Positions 8,776-17,343 of a stretch of DNA of 64,000 bases are shown here, piece after piece. The stretch is taken from assembly GCF_012911935.1 (NCBI RefSeq), contig NZ_JAAXLA010000019.1:1-64000 (forward strand), in the 5' to 3' direction. Source of the stretch: Pseudonocardia acidicola (GTDB lineage: Bacteria; Actinomycetota; Actinomycetes; Mycobacteriales; Pseudonocardiaceae). The notes under the pieces are model-generated. The model was given only the letters and a program-made list of their open reading frames with translations. It was not told the origin of the DNA and did not search any database. Both the position numbers and the translations under genes were made by a program. How positions within the stretch are numbered: position 1 is the first letter of the stretch; every line of letters starts with the position of its first letter.

Positions 8776-10314
8776 GTGACCCGCACCCTGCTGATCGGCG
8801 CCCGGGTGCTCGACCCGGGCGCCGGCCCCGGCCCGACCGCCCTGGAGACCGTCGACGGGCGGATCAGCTGGACCGGCTCGGCCGCCGAGGCCCGGGACCG
8901 GGCCGGCGGTGCCGTCGTGCACGACGTCGACGGCGCCGTCCTCAGCCCGGCCTTCGTCGACGCGCACGTGCACACCACCGCTTCCGGGCTGCTCGTCGAC
9001 GGGCTCGACCTCACCGGCTGCCGCTCGCCGGCGGACCTGCTGGACGCGGTCGCCGCGCGCGCGGCCGCCCGGCCCGGCACGGTGATCTGGGGACACGGCT
9101 GGGAGGACAACCGCTGGTCCCCGGCCCGCCCGCCGACCCGCGCCGAACTCGACCGGGCCGCCGGTGGGTCGCCCGTCTACCTCAGCCGGGTCGACGTGCA
9201 CTCGGCCCTCGCGTCCTCGGCGCTGCTGGAGCGGGCCCCGGCCGCCGTCGGTGCCGCCGGCTGGTCGCCCGACGGCCCGCTCTCCGCCGACGCGCACCAC
9301 CACGTGCGCCGGGCGGCGCTGGCCGCGATCACCCCGGACCAGCGCCGCGCGGCGCAGCGAGCGTTCCTCGACGACGCGGCCCGGCGCGGGGTCGCCGTGG
9401 TCCACGAATGCGCCGGGCCCGACATCTCCGGCCGCGACGACCTGGCCGACCTGCTCGCGCTCGACACGGGCGTGCAGGTCGTCGGGTACTGGGGCGAGCC
9501 GGTCGCGACCGCGGCCGAGGCGCGCGAGCTGCTCGCCGCGACCGGGGCGCACGGCCTGGCAGGCGACCTGTTCGTCGACGGTTCGCTCGGCTCCCGCACG
9601 GCCGCGCTGCGCGCCCCGTACGCCGACGCCCCGGGTTGCACCGGCAACCGGTACCTCGCCGCCGACGCGATCGGCGCGCACCTCGCGGCGTGTTCCGCCG
9701 CGGGCGTGCAGGCCGGCTTCCACGTGATCGGCGACGCCGGGGCGGATCTCGTCCTGGCCGGGCTGGCCCACGCCGCCCGGGAGGTGTCACCGGCGGCCGT
9801 GCGCGCGGCCCGGCACCGGCTCGAGCACCTGGAGATGGTCGACGCCGCGCAGGCCCGGACGCTGGGCGAGCTCGGCGTGACGGCGAGCGTGCAGCCCGCG
9901 TTCGACGCGGCGTGGGGCGGCACCTCGGGCATGTACGCGGCCCGGCTGGGCGCCGCCCGGGTGGCCGCGATGAACCCGTTCGCGATGCTGCACCGCGCCG
10001 GGGTGACGCTGGCGTTCGGCTCGGACGCCCCGGTCACCCCGGTCGACCCGTGGGGCACCGTCCGCGCGGCGATGCGGCACACCACCCCGGACTCGGCGGT
10101 CGACGCCGCCGTGGCGCTGGCCGCCCACACCATCGGCGGGCATCGCGCCGCGGGCTCCGCCGACCCGGCAGCCGGGCGGCTGATCCCGGGGGCGGCGGCC
10201 AGCTACGCGCTGTGGGACGGCGCCGGGCCGCTGGACGGGGCAGCAGGCACCCCGACGTGCCTGCGCACCGTGCACCACGGGCGGGTGCTGTTCGACGCGG
10301 CAGCGGGCCGCTGA
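8776..10314 (+). CDS. Amidohydrolase family protein (YtcJ-like)
   Basis: The 512-residue metal-dependent hydrolase belongs to the amidohydrolase 3 group, which includes N-substituted formamide deformylase. Conserved blocks are the metal-binding HxH (FVDAHVHTT), GFHVIGDAG, the RHRLEHLEM block and the C-terminal FGSDAPV with the catalytic Asp. Composite TIM-barrel and beta-sandwich parts are evident from the N-terminal LIGARVLDPG and the C-terminal GAAASYALWD segments. Its substrate cannot be told from the sequence. It starts at GTG, 24 nt after the PspC gene. Confidence 0.85.
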   Translation: MTRTLLIGARVLDPGAGPGPTALETVDGRISWTGSAAEARDRAGGAVVHDVDGAVLSPAFVDAHVHTTASGLLVDGLDLTGCRSPADLLDAVAARAAARPGTVIWGHGWEDNRWSPARPPTRAELDRAAGGSPVYLSRVDVHSALASSALLERAPAAVGAAGWSPDGPLSADAHHHVRRAALAAITPDQRRAAQRAFLDDAARRGVAVVHECAGPDISGRDDLADLLALDTGVQVVGYWGEPVATAAEARELLAATGAHGLAGDLFVDGSLGSRTAALRAPYADAPGCTGNRYLAADAIGAHLAACSAAGVQAGFHVIGDAGADLVLAGLAHAAREVSPAAVRAARHRLEHLEMVDAAQARTLGELGVTASVQPAFDAAWGGTSGMYAARLGAARVAAMNPFAMLHRAGVTLAFGSDAPVTPVDPWGTVRAAMRHTTPDSAVDAAVALAAHTIGGHRAAGSADPAAGRLIPGAAASYALWDGAGPLDGAAGTPTCLRTVHHGRVLFDAAAGR

Positions 10315-10382
10315 GGGCACCACCGGGCCCACCCGACATGGTGCGGGGGCCACCGGCGCTGCCCGGCCCCGTCCGGTTGTGG

Positions 10383-10388
10383 CATCAT
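10383..10388 (+). promoter_or_regulatory. Putative -10 element (CATCAT) of the cysteine-rich micro-ORF
   Basis: CATCAT ends 7 nt before the GTG at 10396, the same geometry as the leaderless promoters elsewhere in this window. The first base departs from TAnnnT, so it is a weaker match. Confidence 0.4.
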
Positions 10389-10395
10389 CTCGCCC

Positions 10396-10494
10396 GTGAT
10401 CGACCGGACCAGCTGCCGCCCGCTCGCCGGGTGCTGCTGTCCGGGGTGTCTGCAGGGCTGTCGGCGCTGTCTGCGCTGTCGCCCCACCCACTGA
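10396..10494 (+). CDS. Cysteine-rich leaderless micro-ORF, possible cysteine attenuator
   Basis: A GTG-initiated frame of 32 codons has eight cysteines, at residues 7, 13, 14, 15, 18, 22, 25 and 28, including three in a row. It ends at a TGA 58 nt before the PIG-L deacetylase ATG. No ribosome-binding site is present, but a -10-like hexamer lies 7 nt upstream, as for a leaderless mRNA. Leaderless polycysteine micro-ORFs that attenuate downstream genes in response to cysteine supply are known in mycobacteria, and this has the same look. The frame contains repeated GCTGTC-like sequence, so chance cannot be excluded. Confidence 0.45.
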   Translation: MIDRTSCRPLAGCCCPGCLQGCRRCLRCRPTH

Positions 10495-10538
10495 CCCCCG
10501 GATCCGTCCATCGCGCCGCCGTCGCGGCCCGCACCGTC

Positions 10539-10548
10539 TGTGATCACA
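10539..10548. promoter_or_regulatory. Perfect palindrome TGTGATCACA just before the PIG-L start
   Basis: The 10-bp palindrome ends 4 nt before the ATG, where a ribosome-binding site would normally be. Its half-site TGTGA resembles that of CRP-family regulators, although the spacing does not match the classic site. It could be an operator or a structural element. Confidence 0.3.
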
Positions 10549-10552
10549 TCTG

Positions 10553-11356
10553 ATGCTCAACGCCCCCGACCTGCGCGGTCAGACCGTTCTCGCCCTGCAC
10601 GCCCACCCCGACGACGAGGCGATCTTCACCGGCATCACGCTGTGCCGCCTCGCCGACGCCGGCGCCCGCGTCGTCCTGGTCGTCGCCACCGGCGGTGAGC
10701 TGGGCGAGTCGCGGGTGCCGCTGGGGCCCGGTGAAACCGTCACCCGGCGGCGCGTCGCGGAGCTGGAGCGCTCGGCGGCGCTGCTGGGGGTGTCCCGGCT
10801 GGTACTGCTCGGACACCGCGACTCCGGGCTGCCCGGCTGGCCCAGCGCTTCGCACGCCCGCGCGCTGGCCGCCGCCGACCCGCTCGCCCTGGCCGGCCGG
10901 GTCGCCGAGCTGGCCGCCGCCGAGGGCGCCGGCACGCTGATCTACGACGACGAGCAGGGCATCTACGGCCATCCCGACCACCGCGCGGCGCACCACATCG
11001 GCGCCATCGCCGCCGAGCTGACCGGCGCGACCGGCTACCGCATCACCGTCGACCGGGAGCATCTGCACGTCAGCGCCCGCGGGGCGCACCTGGTGCACGG
11101 CGCGGCCGGCGCCGCGGACGTCGCTTTCGGCCGGGTCACCGCCGAGATCACGCTGGCCGTGGCGGGCGGGCCGGAGCACCTCGAGCGCAAGCGCGCCGCG
11201 ATCACCGCGCACGCCAGTCAGGTCGACCCCGAGCAACTGCCGGCCGACGAGTTCGCCGCCGCCTACGGCTACGAGTGGTTCGTGCGCGCCGGCGCGCCGG
11301 GGGTGCTCGACCTGCTCGGGAACGCACACCTGCTGGCCGGTGCGGTGGTGGCCTGA
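10553..11356 (+). CDS. PIG-L family deacetylase (LmbE-like)
   Basis: The 267-residue zinc-dependent N-acetylglucosaminyl-type deacetylase has the signature AHPDDE near residue 19. The second ligand block is HPDHRAAHH near residue 141, and TGGELGES follows the first beta strand. Members remove acetyl groups from GlcNAc conjugates. In actinobacteria this includes MshB and Mca of mycothiol metabolism, but this protein is shorter than MshB and not obviously it. The start lacks a ribosome-binding site and follows a cysteine-rich micro-ORF, which hints at thiol-linked control. That link is inference. Confidence 0.85.
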   Translation: MLNAPDLRGQTVLALHAHPDDEAIFTGITLCRLADAGARVVLVVATGGELGESRVPLGPGETVTRRRVAELERSAALLGVSRLVLLGHRDSGLPGWPSASHARALAAADPLALAGRVAELAAAEGAGTLIYDDEQGIYGHPDHRAAHHIGAIAAELTGATGYRITVDREHLHVSARGAHLVHGAAGAADVAFGRVTAEITLAVAGGPEHLERKRAAITAHASQVDPEQLPADEFAAAYGYEWFVRAGAPGVLDLLGNAHLLAGAVVA

Positions 11357-11391
11357 GCGGCGGCCGGAGCGGGTGCGTAGCGGCCTCACCG

Positions 11392-11397
11392 TAGGCT
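11392..11397 (+). promoter_or_regulatory. -10 element (TAGGCT), leaderless promoter of lnt
   Basis: TAGGCT ends 6 nt before the GTG at 11404. The gene has no ribosome-binding site. Confidence 0.6.
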
Positions 11398-11403
11398 GCC
11401 CGG

Positions 11404-13047
11404 GTGGCCGCACCACCCGTCGACACCCCCGCGGAGCCGGAGCCGGCGGCCCGCTCGCTCCACCATGCCAGATATGTTCTCGCCGCCCGGTTGCTGATCG
11501 CGACCGGCGCCGGCGCACTGCTCTACCTCAGCTTCCCGCCGCGCACCCTGTGGTGGCTCGCCCCGGTGGCGTTCGCGCTGCTCGGCGCTGTGCTCCGCGG
11601 CGTGCGGGCCCGCGCCGGCTTCGGCTACGGGTGGCTGTTCGGCGCCGGGTTCCTCGTCCCGCTGCTCAGCTGGATCGGCAGTTTCGTCGGCCCTGCGCCG
11701 TGGCTGGTGCTCTGCGCCTTCGAGGCGCTGTTCCTCGGCCTCGCCGGCGCCGGGATGGCGCTGGTCTCCCGGCTGCCGGGCGCACCGTTCTGGGCCGCTG
11801 CGGTGTGGATCGGCGGGGAGGCGCTGCGCAGCCGGATCCCGTTCGGCGGGCTGCCGTGGGGCCGGGCCGGGTTCGGCCAGCCCGACGGTCCGCTGCTGCC
11901 GGTGGCCTCGATCGGCGGCGTGCCGCTGCTGTCCTTCGTCACCGTGCTGGCCGGGCTCGCGCTGGCCGAGGCGATCCGGCGCGCGCTCCGCCCGGTGCCC
12001 GGGATGAGCCGGCGGATGGCGGCGGCGCCGGCGCTGCTGGTCGTGCTCACGCTGGTGGCGGGCCCGGCCGCGAGCATGGTCCCGGTCGCCCGGACGGCGC
12101 CGGACCGCACCGTGACCATCGCCGCGATCCAGGGCAATGTCCCGCGGCTGGGCCTGGACTTCAACGCCCAGCGGCGCGCCGTGCTGGACAACCACGTCCG
12201 GGTCACCCTGCAGCTCGCCCGCGACGTCGCCGCCGGCCGGCAGCCGAAGCCCGATCTGGTGATCTGGCCGGAGAACTCCTCGGACATCGATCCGCTGCGC
12301 AACGCCGACGCGGCCGTCGAGATCGACCAGGCCGCCGACACGATCGGCGCCCCGATCCTGGTCGGGGCGGTTCTGCTCAACCCGGACGGGAAGACCACGA
12401 CCAACTCCGCGCTCGTCTGGCAGCCGGGGATCGGGCCCATCGAGCGTGACGACAAGCGCCGCGTGCAGCCCTTCGGGGAGTACCTGCCGTGGCGGCCGTT
12501 CTTCAGCCTGTTCTCCAGCTATGCCGCCCGCGCCGGGTACTTCGTGCCGGGGCCGGGGCCGGGCGTGGTGTCGATGGCCGGGGTGCAGGTCGGGATCGCG
12601 ATCTGCTGGGAGATCGCGTTCGACGACCTCGTCTCGGACAGCGTCCGCGCGGGCGCCACGGTGCTCGCCGTCCCGAGCAACAATGCCACGTTCGGTCTCA
12701 CCGAGATGACCTACCAGCAGCTGGCGATGTCACAGGTACGCGCGGTCGAGCACGACCGTTCGGTGATCGTCGCGACCACCAGTGGGGTGAGCGCGACGAT
12801 CACGCCCGACGGTACGGTCACCGCGAGCACCCGGCAGTTCGCGCCGGGGACCCTGGTCGATCGGACCGTCTTGCACAGCACCACTACGCTGGCAACCCGG
12901 TTGCGGTCGGTACCTGAGTGGGTGCTGACCGCGTTAGGCGTGGTGGCGGTTGCCGTTGCGGTCCTCGGGACCCGGCGCGGCCGTGTGAGGCCGGGTTCCA
13001 GACCCGCGGGCCGGACGGCCCAGGCAGGAGAAGACGAGGATGACTGA
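11404..13047 (+). CDS. lnt: Apolipoprotein N-acyltransferase
   Basis: Lnt is an integral membrane enzyme that transfers a fatty acid from phospholipid to the N-terminal cysteine of mature lipoproteins. The 547-residue protein has about six N-terminal transmembrane segments, then an extracytoplasmic nitrilase-like domain from about residue 237. The Glu-Lys-Cys triad is visible in [21 protein letters not shown] and [10 protein letters not shown], and a final transmembrane helix lies near residue 505. The stop overlaps the next gene by 8 nt, so translation is probably coupled to the mannosyl-transferase gene. In M. tuberculosis the two functions are fused in one protein (Rv2051c); here they are separate. 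Confidence 0.93.
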   Translation: MAAPPVDTPAEPEPAARSLHHARYVLAARLLIATGAGALLYLSFPPRTLWWLAPVAFALLGAVLRGVRARAGFGYGWLFGAGFLVPLLSWIGSFVGPAPWLVLCAFEALFLGLAGAGMALVSRLPGAPFWAAAVWIGGEALRSRIPFGGLPWGRAGFGQPDGPLLPVASIGGVPLLSFVTVLAGLALAEAIRRALRPVPGMSRRMAAAPALLVVLTLVAGPAASMVPVARTAPDRTVTIAAIQGNVPRLGLDFNAQRRAVLDNHVRVTLQLARDVAAGRQPKPDLVIWPENSSDIDPLRNADAAVEIDQAADTIGAPILVGAVLLNPDGKTTTNSALVWQPGIGPIERDDKRRVQPFGEYLPWRPFFSLFSSYAARAGYFVPGPGPGVVSMAGVQVGIAICWEIAFDDLVSDSVRAGATVLAVPSNNATFGLTEMTYQQLAMSQVRAVEHDRSVIVATTSGVSATITPDGTVTASTRQFAPGTLVDRTVLHSTTTLATRLRSVPEWVLTALGVVAVAVAVLGTRRGRVRPGSRPAGRTAQAGEDEDD

Positions 13048-13807
13048 GCCCACGGGGCCAGTACTTGTGGTGATCCCGACGTACGACGAACGGGACAACC
13101 TCGGCCCGGTGGTGAAGCGGCTGCACGCCGCGGTGCCCGCTGCAGATGTTCTCGTCGTGGACGACGCCAGCCCCGACGGCACGGGCGAGCTGGCCGACGA
13201 GATGGCCGCCGCGGACCCGCGGATCCGTGTCCTGCACCGGGCGGGGAAGGCCGGCCTGGGCGCCGCCTACCTGGCCGGTTTCGCCACCGCGCTGCAGGGC
13301 GAGCACCAGGTCGTCGTCGAGATGGACGCCGACGGCTCGCACGCCCCCGAGGACCTCCCGGCCCTGCTCGAGGCCCTGTCCGACGCCGATGTGGTGCTCG
13401 GCTCCCGGTACGTCGAGGGCGGCCAGGTGCTGAACTGGCCTGCGCACCGCGAGTGGCTCTCCCGCGGCGGCAACCTGTACTCCCGGCTCGCCCTGGGCGT
13501 GCCGATCCGCGACATCACCGGCGGGTACCGGGTGTTCCGCCGCCAGGTGCTCGAGGAGCTCGACCTCGACGAGGTCGCCTCGCAGGGTTACTGCTTCCAG
13601 GTCGACGTCGCGTGGCGCGCCGTGCAGGCCGGGTTCCGGGTGCGCGAGGTGCCGATCACCTTCGCCGAGCGCGAGCGCGGCTCGTCGAAGATGAGCGGGG
13701 CGATCGTCGGGGAGGCGCTCTGGCGGGTCACCCGCTGGGGGCTGGCGCACCGGTTCCACCGCCTCCGCCGCGGCGACCGGGCCGCCGCAGGCCAGGTCAA
13801 CGCCTGA
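13040..13807 (+). CDS. ppm1: Polyprenol monophosphomannose synthase
   Basis: The 255-residue GT2 family glycosyltransferase transfers mannose from GDP-mannose to polyprenol phosphate, giving the donor used for lipoglycans and protein O-mannosylation. Visible features are [12 protein letters not shown] at the N-terminus, [11 protein letters not shown], the metal-binding [10 protein letters not shown], and the conserved [11 protein letters not shown] and [12 protein letters not shown] blocks. It has no membrane domain of its own; the partner Lnt supplies one in species where they are fused. The ATG lies inside the end of lnt (8-nt overlap). Confidence 0.93.
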   Translation: MTEPTGPVLVVIPTYDERDNLGPVVKRLHAAVPAADVLVVDDASPDGTGELADEMAAADPRIRVLHRAGKAGLGAAYLAGFATALQGEHQVVVEMDADGSHAPEDLPALLEALSDADVVLGSRYVEGGQVLNWPAHREWLSRGGNLYSRLALGVPIRDITGGYRVFRRQVLEELDLDEVASQGYCFQVDVAWRAVQAGFRVREVPITFAERERGSSKMSGAIVGEALWRVTRWGLAHRFHRLRRGDRAAAGQVNA

Positions 13808-13838
13808 TCGCGCAGGGCCGGCTGTCAGGCTTGTACCC

Positions 13839-14336
13839 GTGAGTCAGCCTCGCGAGGAACTGAGCTGGGAGGGGTTCGGCGCCGCGTCGCGAGAGCTCGC
13901 CCAGCAGATCGCCGACAGCGGTTACCGGCCGGACATCATCCTGGCGATCGCGCGCGGCGGGCTGTTCGTCGCCGGCGCCCTCGGCTACGCGCTCGACGTG
14001 AAGAACCTGCACGTCGCGAACGTGGAGTTCTACACCGGCGTGGACGAGCGGCTGCCGCTGCCGATCATGCTGCCGCCGGTGCCCAACGTCGTCGACCTCT
14101 CCGGGGCCCGGGTGCTCATCGCCGACGACGTGGCCGACACCGGGGCCACGCTCAAGCTGGTCCGCGACTTCTGCTCCGGCCACGTCGCCGCCGTCCGCTG
14201 CGCGGTGATCTACGAGAAGCCGGGCAGCGAGGTGCGCTGCGAGTACGTGTGGCGGTGTACCGACCGGTGGATCAACTTCCCGTGGTCGAGTGTGCCGCCG
14301 GTGGTGAAGCGCGACGGGCAGGCCGGCGACGCCTGA
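13839..14336 (+). CDS. Phosphoribosyltransferase family protein
   Basis: The 165-residue type I phosphoribosyltransferase fold carries the PRPP-binding block VLIADDVADTGATLK near residues 90-104, plus the N-terminal ILAIARGGLFVAG strand-loop. It resembles the xanthine/hypoxanthine-type enzymes and the uncharacterised actinobacterial branch often found by lnt-ppm and rbpA. The specific base or substrate cannot be told. The gene starts at GTG and is convergent with rbpA across a strong hairpin. Confidence 0.85.
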   Translation: MSQPREELSWEGFGAASRELAQQIADSGYRPDIILAIARGGLFVAGALGYALDVKNLHVANVEFYTGVDERLPLPIMLPPVPNVVDLSGARVLIADDVADTGATLKLVRDFCSGHVAAVRCAVIYEKPGSEVRCEYVWRCTDRWINFPWSSVPPVVKRDGQAGDA

Positions 14337-14415
14337 GCGCGGCCGCCGGCCGACACCTGGCCGACGGATCAGGGCGTGGCCCGGGGGAGCGGGGCCGGGG
14401 CGACGGTCAGCCGGA

Positions 14416-14460
14416 CACGACGAAGCCGGGCCCCGCGGGAGGTGGCCCGGCTTCGTCGTG
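14416..14460. terminator. Strong bidirectional terminator hairpin
   Basis: Perfect 17-bp inverted repeats (14416-14432 and 14444-14460) surround an 11-nt loop between the convergent phosphoribosyltransferase and rbpA genes. This is the longest perfect stem of a likely terminator that I noticed after the one at 28773. Confidence 0.9.
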
Positions 14461-14478
14461 GCTCAACGCGTCAGCAGA

Positions 14479-14820
14479 TCAGGCGATCTCTGCGCGACGC
14501 TCCCGCAGGAGCTCGAGGCGCTCGGCGAGCAGGTCCTCCAGCTCGGCCACGGTGCGCCGCTCCAGGAGCATGTCCCAGTGCGTACGCGGGGGCTTGGCCT
14601 TCTTCTGCTCGGGCTCGACGCCGTCGACGCGCTTGCCGATGCCGCCCTGGGGCGATTCCCAGGTGGCGGGCGGCTCGGCGTCGTTGGCGAAGGGCACCTC
14701 GAACTCGTGGCCGCTCGGGGACACATAGCGGACGATCTGCCGCGGCGCCAGGTCGTGGTTGCGGTCGGTCTCGTAGCTGACAGCCCCGAGCCGGCTGCCA
14801 CGGAGCACGCGGTCGGCCAT
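14479..14820 (-). CDS. rbpA: RNA polymerase-binding protein RbpA
   Basis: The 113-residue actinobacterial transcription factor binds RNA polymerase and the principal sigma factor and stabilises open complexes. The sequence shows the N-terminal MADRVLRGSRLGAVSYETDR segment, the central core around APRQIVRYVSPSGHEFEVPF, a basic linker with GIGKRVDG, and the C-terminal sigma-interacting helices around THWDMLLERRTVAELEDLL. A GGGAGG ribosome-binding site precedes the ATG. A SigR/SigH-type promoter lies about 70-95 nt upstream. Confidence 0.97.
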   Translation of the reverse strand: MADRVLRGSRLGAVSYETDRNHDLAPRQIVRYVSPSGHEFEVPFANDAEPPATWESPQGGIGKRVDGVEPEQKKAKPPRTHWDMLLERRTVAELEDLLAERLELLRERRAEIA

Positions 14821-14888
14821 GCGTCATCCTCCCGGTTGAACAGAGCCGAGGGAGGCTCCCTCGACGTAATCTCGACTACATGGGGTGT

Positions 14889-14915
14889 AACGTCTGCGGT
14901 GCAGGCGTCATTCCC
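14889..14915 (-). promoter_or_regulatory. SigR/SigH-type promoter of rbpA
   Basis: On the minus strand GGGAAT (14910-14915) is followed by exactly 18 nt and then GTT (14889-14891). This matches the GGAAT-N18-GTT consensus of the thiol-oxidative-stress sigma factor SigR (Streptomyces) and SigH (mycobacteria). rbpA is a known SigR target in Streptomyces coelicolor. The implied 5' leader is about 60 nt. The rest of the 334-nt gap up to the MFS gene shows nothing else I can name. Confidence 0.85.
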
Positions 14916-15154
14916 GCCGTTGGGGTGTTCACTCACCGGTGGTGCCCGCACATGGCTGGACTCCGGATCCGTGCCCGCCCCGACTCGAGAGTGTCCCCCA
15001 TTCGTCGCCTTGGCACACGCGCTTGTGACGTGTCAGCCACTTGTGACTTACGTCACCGCTGGCGCACTCATTGTTTACACGCCCGCCGGATCGGCGTTAC
15101 GGACCGTGCGAACCACCCGTCCGACCGGCACCCGGGGGAGCAGCGCGGAGCCGA

Positions 15155-16477
15155 TCACGCAGCGGTCACCGGCGGGCGGACCGGCCAGAGCGCGAGCAGG
15201 CCCAGACCGAGCACCACCAGGATGCCGACGATGCCCGCGCGATCGGCGTGGAACAGGAACGTGAACAGGCCGAACAGGGTCGGCGCGAGGAACGACACCG
15301 CGCGCCCGGTGGTGGCGTAGAGGCCGAACATCTGGCCCTCCTGCCCGGGCGGGGTGAGCCGGGCCAGGTAGGTGCGCGAGCACGACTGCGCCGGCCCGAC
15401 GAACAGGCACAACCCCAGCCCGAAGATCCAGAACACGGTGGGCCCGGACAGGAACAGCAGGATCACGCCGCAGGTCATCATGCCCAGCAGCGCGCCGACG
15501 ATCACCGTCTTCGGCCCGACCCGGTCGTCCACCCGCCCTGCGGTCAGCGCCCCGGCCGCCGAGACGACGTTCGCGGCCACACCGAAGAGGAGCACCTCGC
15601 CCGGGTCGATGCCGTAGACGCGCACGGCGAGCACCGCACCGAAGGTGAAGATCGCGGCCAACCCGTCGCGGAACAGCGCGCTCGCGCCGAGGAAGTACAC
15701 GGTGTGCGGGCTGGTGCGGTAGAGGTCCCGCAGGTCGGTGAACAGCCGCCGGTAGGACCCGACGACGCCGAGGTGGGCCTCCCGGCCGGGCCGGGCCGGT
15801 GCCTCCGGGACCGTGAGCAGCAGCGGCAGTGCGAACAGCGCGAACCAGGCGGCCGCGAGCAGGGCGACCACCCGGATGTTGAGCCCGCCCTCGGTGCTCA
15901 CCCCGAGCAGGCCGCGGGCCGGCCCGTCCCCGGCGATCAGCCCGAGGTAGACCACCAGCAGCAGCACGATCCCGCCGAAGTAGCCCATCGACCAGCCGAA
16001 ACCCGAGACCCGGCCGATCGTGTCCGGGGTGGAGACCTGGCGCAGCATCGCGTTGTAGGACACCGAGGCCAGCTCGAAGAAGATCGAGCCCAGGGACAGC
16101 AGCAGCAGGCCCAGCCACAGGTAGCCGTAGGAGTTGCGGACGGCGAAGAGGCCGACCATCGAGGCCACCACCAGCGCCGTCCAGACGGCCACCGAGCGCC
16201 GCCGCCTGCCCCCGTCGGACTGCTGGCCGATCACCGGGGCGAGCAGCGCGATGATCAGCCCGGCGACGCCCAGCGACCAGCCCAGCCAACTGTTCGCACT
16301 GATCGACCCGGGCAGGTCCTTGCCGACCGAGTCGGTCAGGTAGACCGAGAAGACGAAGGTGAGGATGACGGCGTTGAACGCGGCCGAGCCCCAGTCCCAC
16401 ACCCCCCAGGCGACGATCTGGCTCCGCGTGGCGGGCACGTCGACGGAGCCTCCCGGCGGTGCGGCAGCGGTGCTCAC
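15155..16477 (-). CDS. MFS transporter, UMF1/Atg22-like
   Basis: The 440-residue protein has about twelve transmembrane segments. The N-terminal WGVWDWGSAAFNAVILTFVF block and the first loop LAPVIGQQSDGGRRRR are typical of the UMF1 family, related to yeast vacuolar Atg22. The family is thought to export amino acids or similar small molecules, but bacterial substrates are mostly unknown. The GTG start at 16477 has a TAGCAT -10 element 6 nt upstream. It is transcribed in the same direction as glpQ, with a gap of only 28 nt but its own promoter. Confidence 0.85.
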   Translation of the reverse strand: MSTAAAPPGGSVDVPATRSQIVAWGVWDWGSAAFNAVILTFVFSVYLTDSVGKDLPGSISANSWLGWSLGVAGLIIALLAPVIGQQSDGGRRRRSVAVWTALVVASMVGLFAVRNSYGYLWLGLLLLSLGSIFFELASVSYNAMLRQVSTPDTIGRVSGFGWSMGYFGGIVLLLVVYLGLIAGDGPARGLLGVSTEGGLNIRVVALLAAAWFALFALPLLLTVPEAPARPGREAHLGVVGSYRRLFTDLRDLYRTSPHTVYFLGASALFRDGLAAIFTFGAVLAVRVYGIDPGEVLLFGVAANVVSAAGALTAGRVDDRVGPKTVIVGALLGMMTCGVILLFLSGPTVFWIFGLGLCLFVGPAQSCSRTYLARLTPPGQEGQMFGLYATTGRAVSFLAPTLFGLFTFLFHADRAGIVGILVVLGLGLLALWPVRPPVTAA

Positions 16478-16483
16478 GGCGCG

Positions 16484-16489
16484 ATGCTA
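16484..16489 (-). promoter_or_regulatory. -10 element (TAGCAT), leaderless promoter of the MFS gene
   Basis: The hexamer, read on the minus strand, ends 6 nt before the GTG at 16477. It lies in the 28-nt gap after glpQ, so the MFS gene can be transcribed independently. Confidence 0.6.
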
Positions 16490-16505
16490 GCGGCGGAGGG
16501 AACGA

Positions 16506-17315
16506 TCAGGCGGCCCACTCGCCGCGGTCGCGCAACAGGTCGCGCAGCAGGTCGGGACGGTCGGAGAGCAGCCCGTCGACGCCGAGGTCGAGCAGCTCGC
16601 CCATCTGCACCGGATCGTTGACCGTCCACACGTGCACCTCGCGGTCCGAGTCGTGCGCGACGCGCAGCAGGTCGGAGTCGACGACGGTGAGCGCGCCGAA
16701 GCGATGCGGCAGCTGGGCGAGCCGGCCGCGCACGGCGGGCAGCACCGGCAGCTCGGCGAGCCCGGAGAACGGCGCGGGCAGCGCCCCCAGCCAGGCCCGG
16801 CCGCGCAGCCCGAACGCCGAGTTCTGCGCCATCGACGTGAACAGCCGGGCGCCGCCACCGGCGCGGGCCCGGCGCAGCCAGCGCTCGTTGTAGCCGCCGA
16901 TGCAGACCCGGTCCCAGGCGGCGGTGCGGTCGAGCGCTGTCAGGGTCGGGACGACGGCGGCGTCGGACTTCAGCTCGATCGTGACCCGGGTGTCGGGCAG
17001 CTCGGTGAGCACGTGCTCGAGCCGGGGCACCGGCTCCCGGCCGCGCACCTTGGCCCGCTCGATCTGCGCGGCGGGCAGGTGGGCGAGCGGACCCGTCCCG
17101 TCGGTGGTGCGGTCGAGGGTGCGGTCGTGGTGCACCATCGCGACACCGTCCACGCTGGAGTGCACGTCCAGCTCGATGTAGGAGAAGCCCTCGGCGACCG
17201 CGCGGTGGAACGAGGCCAGGGTGTTCTCGCAGCCGGCCAGCTCGTCGAGGTGCCATCCGCGGTGGGCGTAGGCCCGCGGATAGGGGCCGTCAAGATACGG
17301 GTGCCGCTGTTCCAC
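16506..17315 (-). CDS. glpQ: Glycerophosphodiester phosphodiesterase
   Basis: The 269-residue GDPD-family protein hydrolyses glycerophosphodiesters to glycerol 3-phosphate and an alcohol. The catalytic blocks are visible: AHRGWH near residue 17, ENTLASF, ELDVHSSVDG with the metal ligands, and MVHHD with the general-acid His. There is no signal peptide, so it is probably cytoplasmic and works on recycled phospholipid head groups. It follows the LigD-like gene by 28 nt on the same strand and is probably co-transcribed with it, an unexpected pairing with no obvious functional link. Confidence 0.9.
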   Translation of the reverse strand: MEQRHPYLDGPYPRAYAHRGWHLDELAGCENTLASFHRAVAEGFSYIELDVHSSVDGVAMVHHDRTLDRTTDGTGPLAHLPAAQIERAKVRGREPVPRLEHVLTELPDTRVTIELKSDAAVVPTLTALDRTAAWDRVCIGGYNERWLRRARAGGGARLFTSMAQNSAFGLRGRAWLGALPAPFSGLAELPVLPAVRGRLAQLPHRFGALTVVDSDLLRVAHDSDREVHVWTVNDPVQMGELLDLGVDGLLSDRPDLLRDLLRDRGEWAA

Positions 17316-17343
17316 GGCCGAGAAGCCTGCCAGCCGCCGCGGA

